Assembly: GCA_046047235.1 (NCBI GenBank)
Contig: JBJOII010000035.1
Span: 1-33,646, forward strand
DNA from: JBMTVN01 sp046047235
GTDB taxonomy: Bacteria > Verrucomicrobiota > Verrucomicrobiia > Limisphaerales > JAHDYP01
Reading direction: 5' to 3'
Length of the DNA stretch: 33,646 nt
Below the pieces are notes generated by a model. The model ran no database searches. It was not told the origin of the DNA and was given only the letters and a program-made list of their open reading frames with translations. The position numbers and the translations under genes are program-made. Below are positions 33,602-33,646 of this stretch, piece after piece. The number at the start of each line of letters is the position of its first letter. The stretch's first letter is position 1.

Positions 33602-33646
33602 GAAGCCGGGCACATCACGCTTCCAGTCCTTCTATTTCTCCGAGCT
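33602..33646. repeat. 45-bp direct repeat (right copy, at window edge)
   Basis: Identical to 33410-33454 over all 45 bases seen. The repeat may extend beyond the window. The 147 bases between the copies hold no gene. Confidence 0.85.

Noticed and set aside
33101..33618. Minus-strand frames reading like NRTPDLLIANETLYQLSY and SRGESNPRPSHCERD
   Set aside because: These are the well-known false translations of the antisense strand of a tRNA gene; the tRNA-Ala at 33280-33355 explains them.
1..33646. Complete insertion sequence, prophage or defence system
   Set aside because: No transposase, integrase, phage structural gene, reverse transcriptase or Cas protein is encoded; the mobile signals are limited to short non-coding repeats.

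Overview
The window looks like the chromosome of a Verrucomicrobiota bacterium (PVC group). The evidence is a ClpC of the type starting MNNFTPRAQQ, a PVC-type CxxCH cytochrome, a BamB-like propeller with the NWPQWRGP start, a secreted protein with the phylum's usual beta-rich tail, and many genes without a Shine-Dalgarno site. The assignment below phylum is not secure. The plus strand is G-rich almost throughout, whichever way the genes point, as expected for one replichore with strong skew.

Layout. 1-7627: heptamer repeats, then a tight minus-strand signalling operon read from 7627 downward: solitary substrate-binding protein, membrane PAS sensor without a transmitter, 1504-aa AAA-ATPase/PAS/histidine kinase fusion, and a CheY-like regulator carrying an apparent 20-nt deletion and frameshift. 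7628-8551: gene-free, full of small mobile-looking hairpin repeats. 8552-12776: ethanolamine-type permease and GH92 alpha-mannosidase (both minus), separated by repeats. 12777-13453: a second, near-identical copy of the repeat mosaic. 13454-17449: a DUF2835-like protein (+), a large PVC cytochrome c (-), and more repeats. 17450-18340: a Tat-type metallophosphoesterase whose stop codon lies in a heptamer array. 18804-21555: rpoZ, smpB and an ABC exporter (+). 21603-25690: arylsulfatase (-) diverging from a BamB-like propeller, Nudix hydrolase and tadA operon (+). 25853-31212: clpC and a YfhO-like membrane protein (-). 31415-33079: a membrane-anchored, degenerate nuclease-fold protein (+) and a secreted protein (-). 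33280-33355: tRNA-Ala(CGC), followed by another repeat cluster that runs to the window edge.

How the parts fit. Housekeeping genes (rpoZ, smpB, tadA, clpC, tRNA-Ala) alternate with genes for scavenging polymers and small molecules (mannosidase, sulfatase, cytochrome, permease), typical of a free-living heterotrophic verrucomicrobium. The first operon has the parts of a complete ligand-to-response pathway: periplasmic capture, membrane PAS sensor, ATPase-gated kinase, receiver. The most unusual content is between genes: 7-bp tandem arrays, and a ~183-bp chain of six different hairpins separated by a conserved octamer, present twice at about 99% identity.
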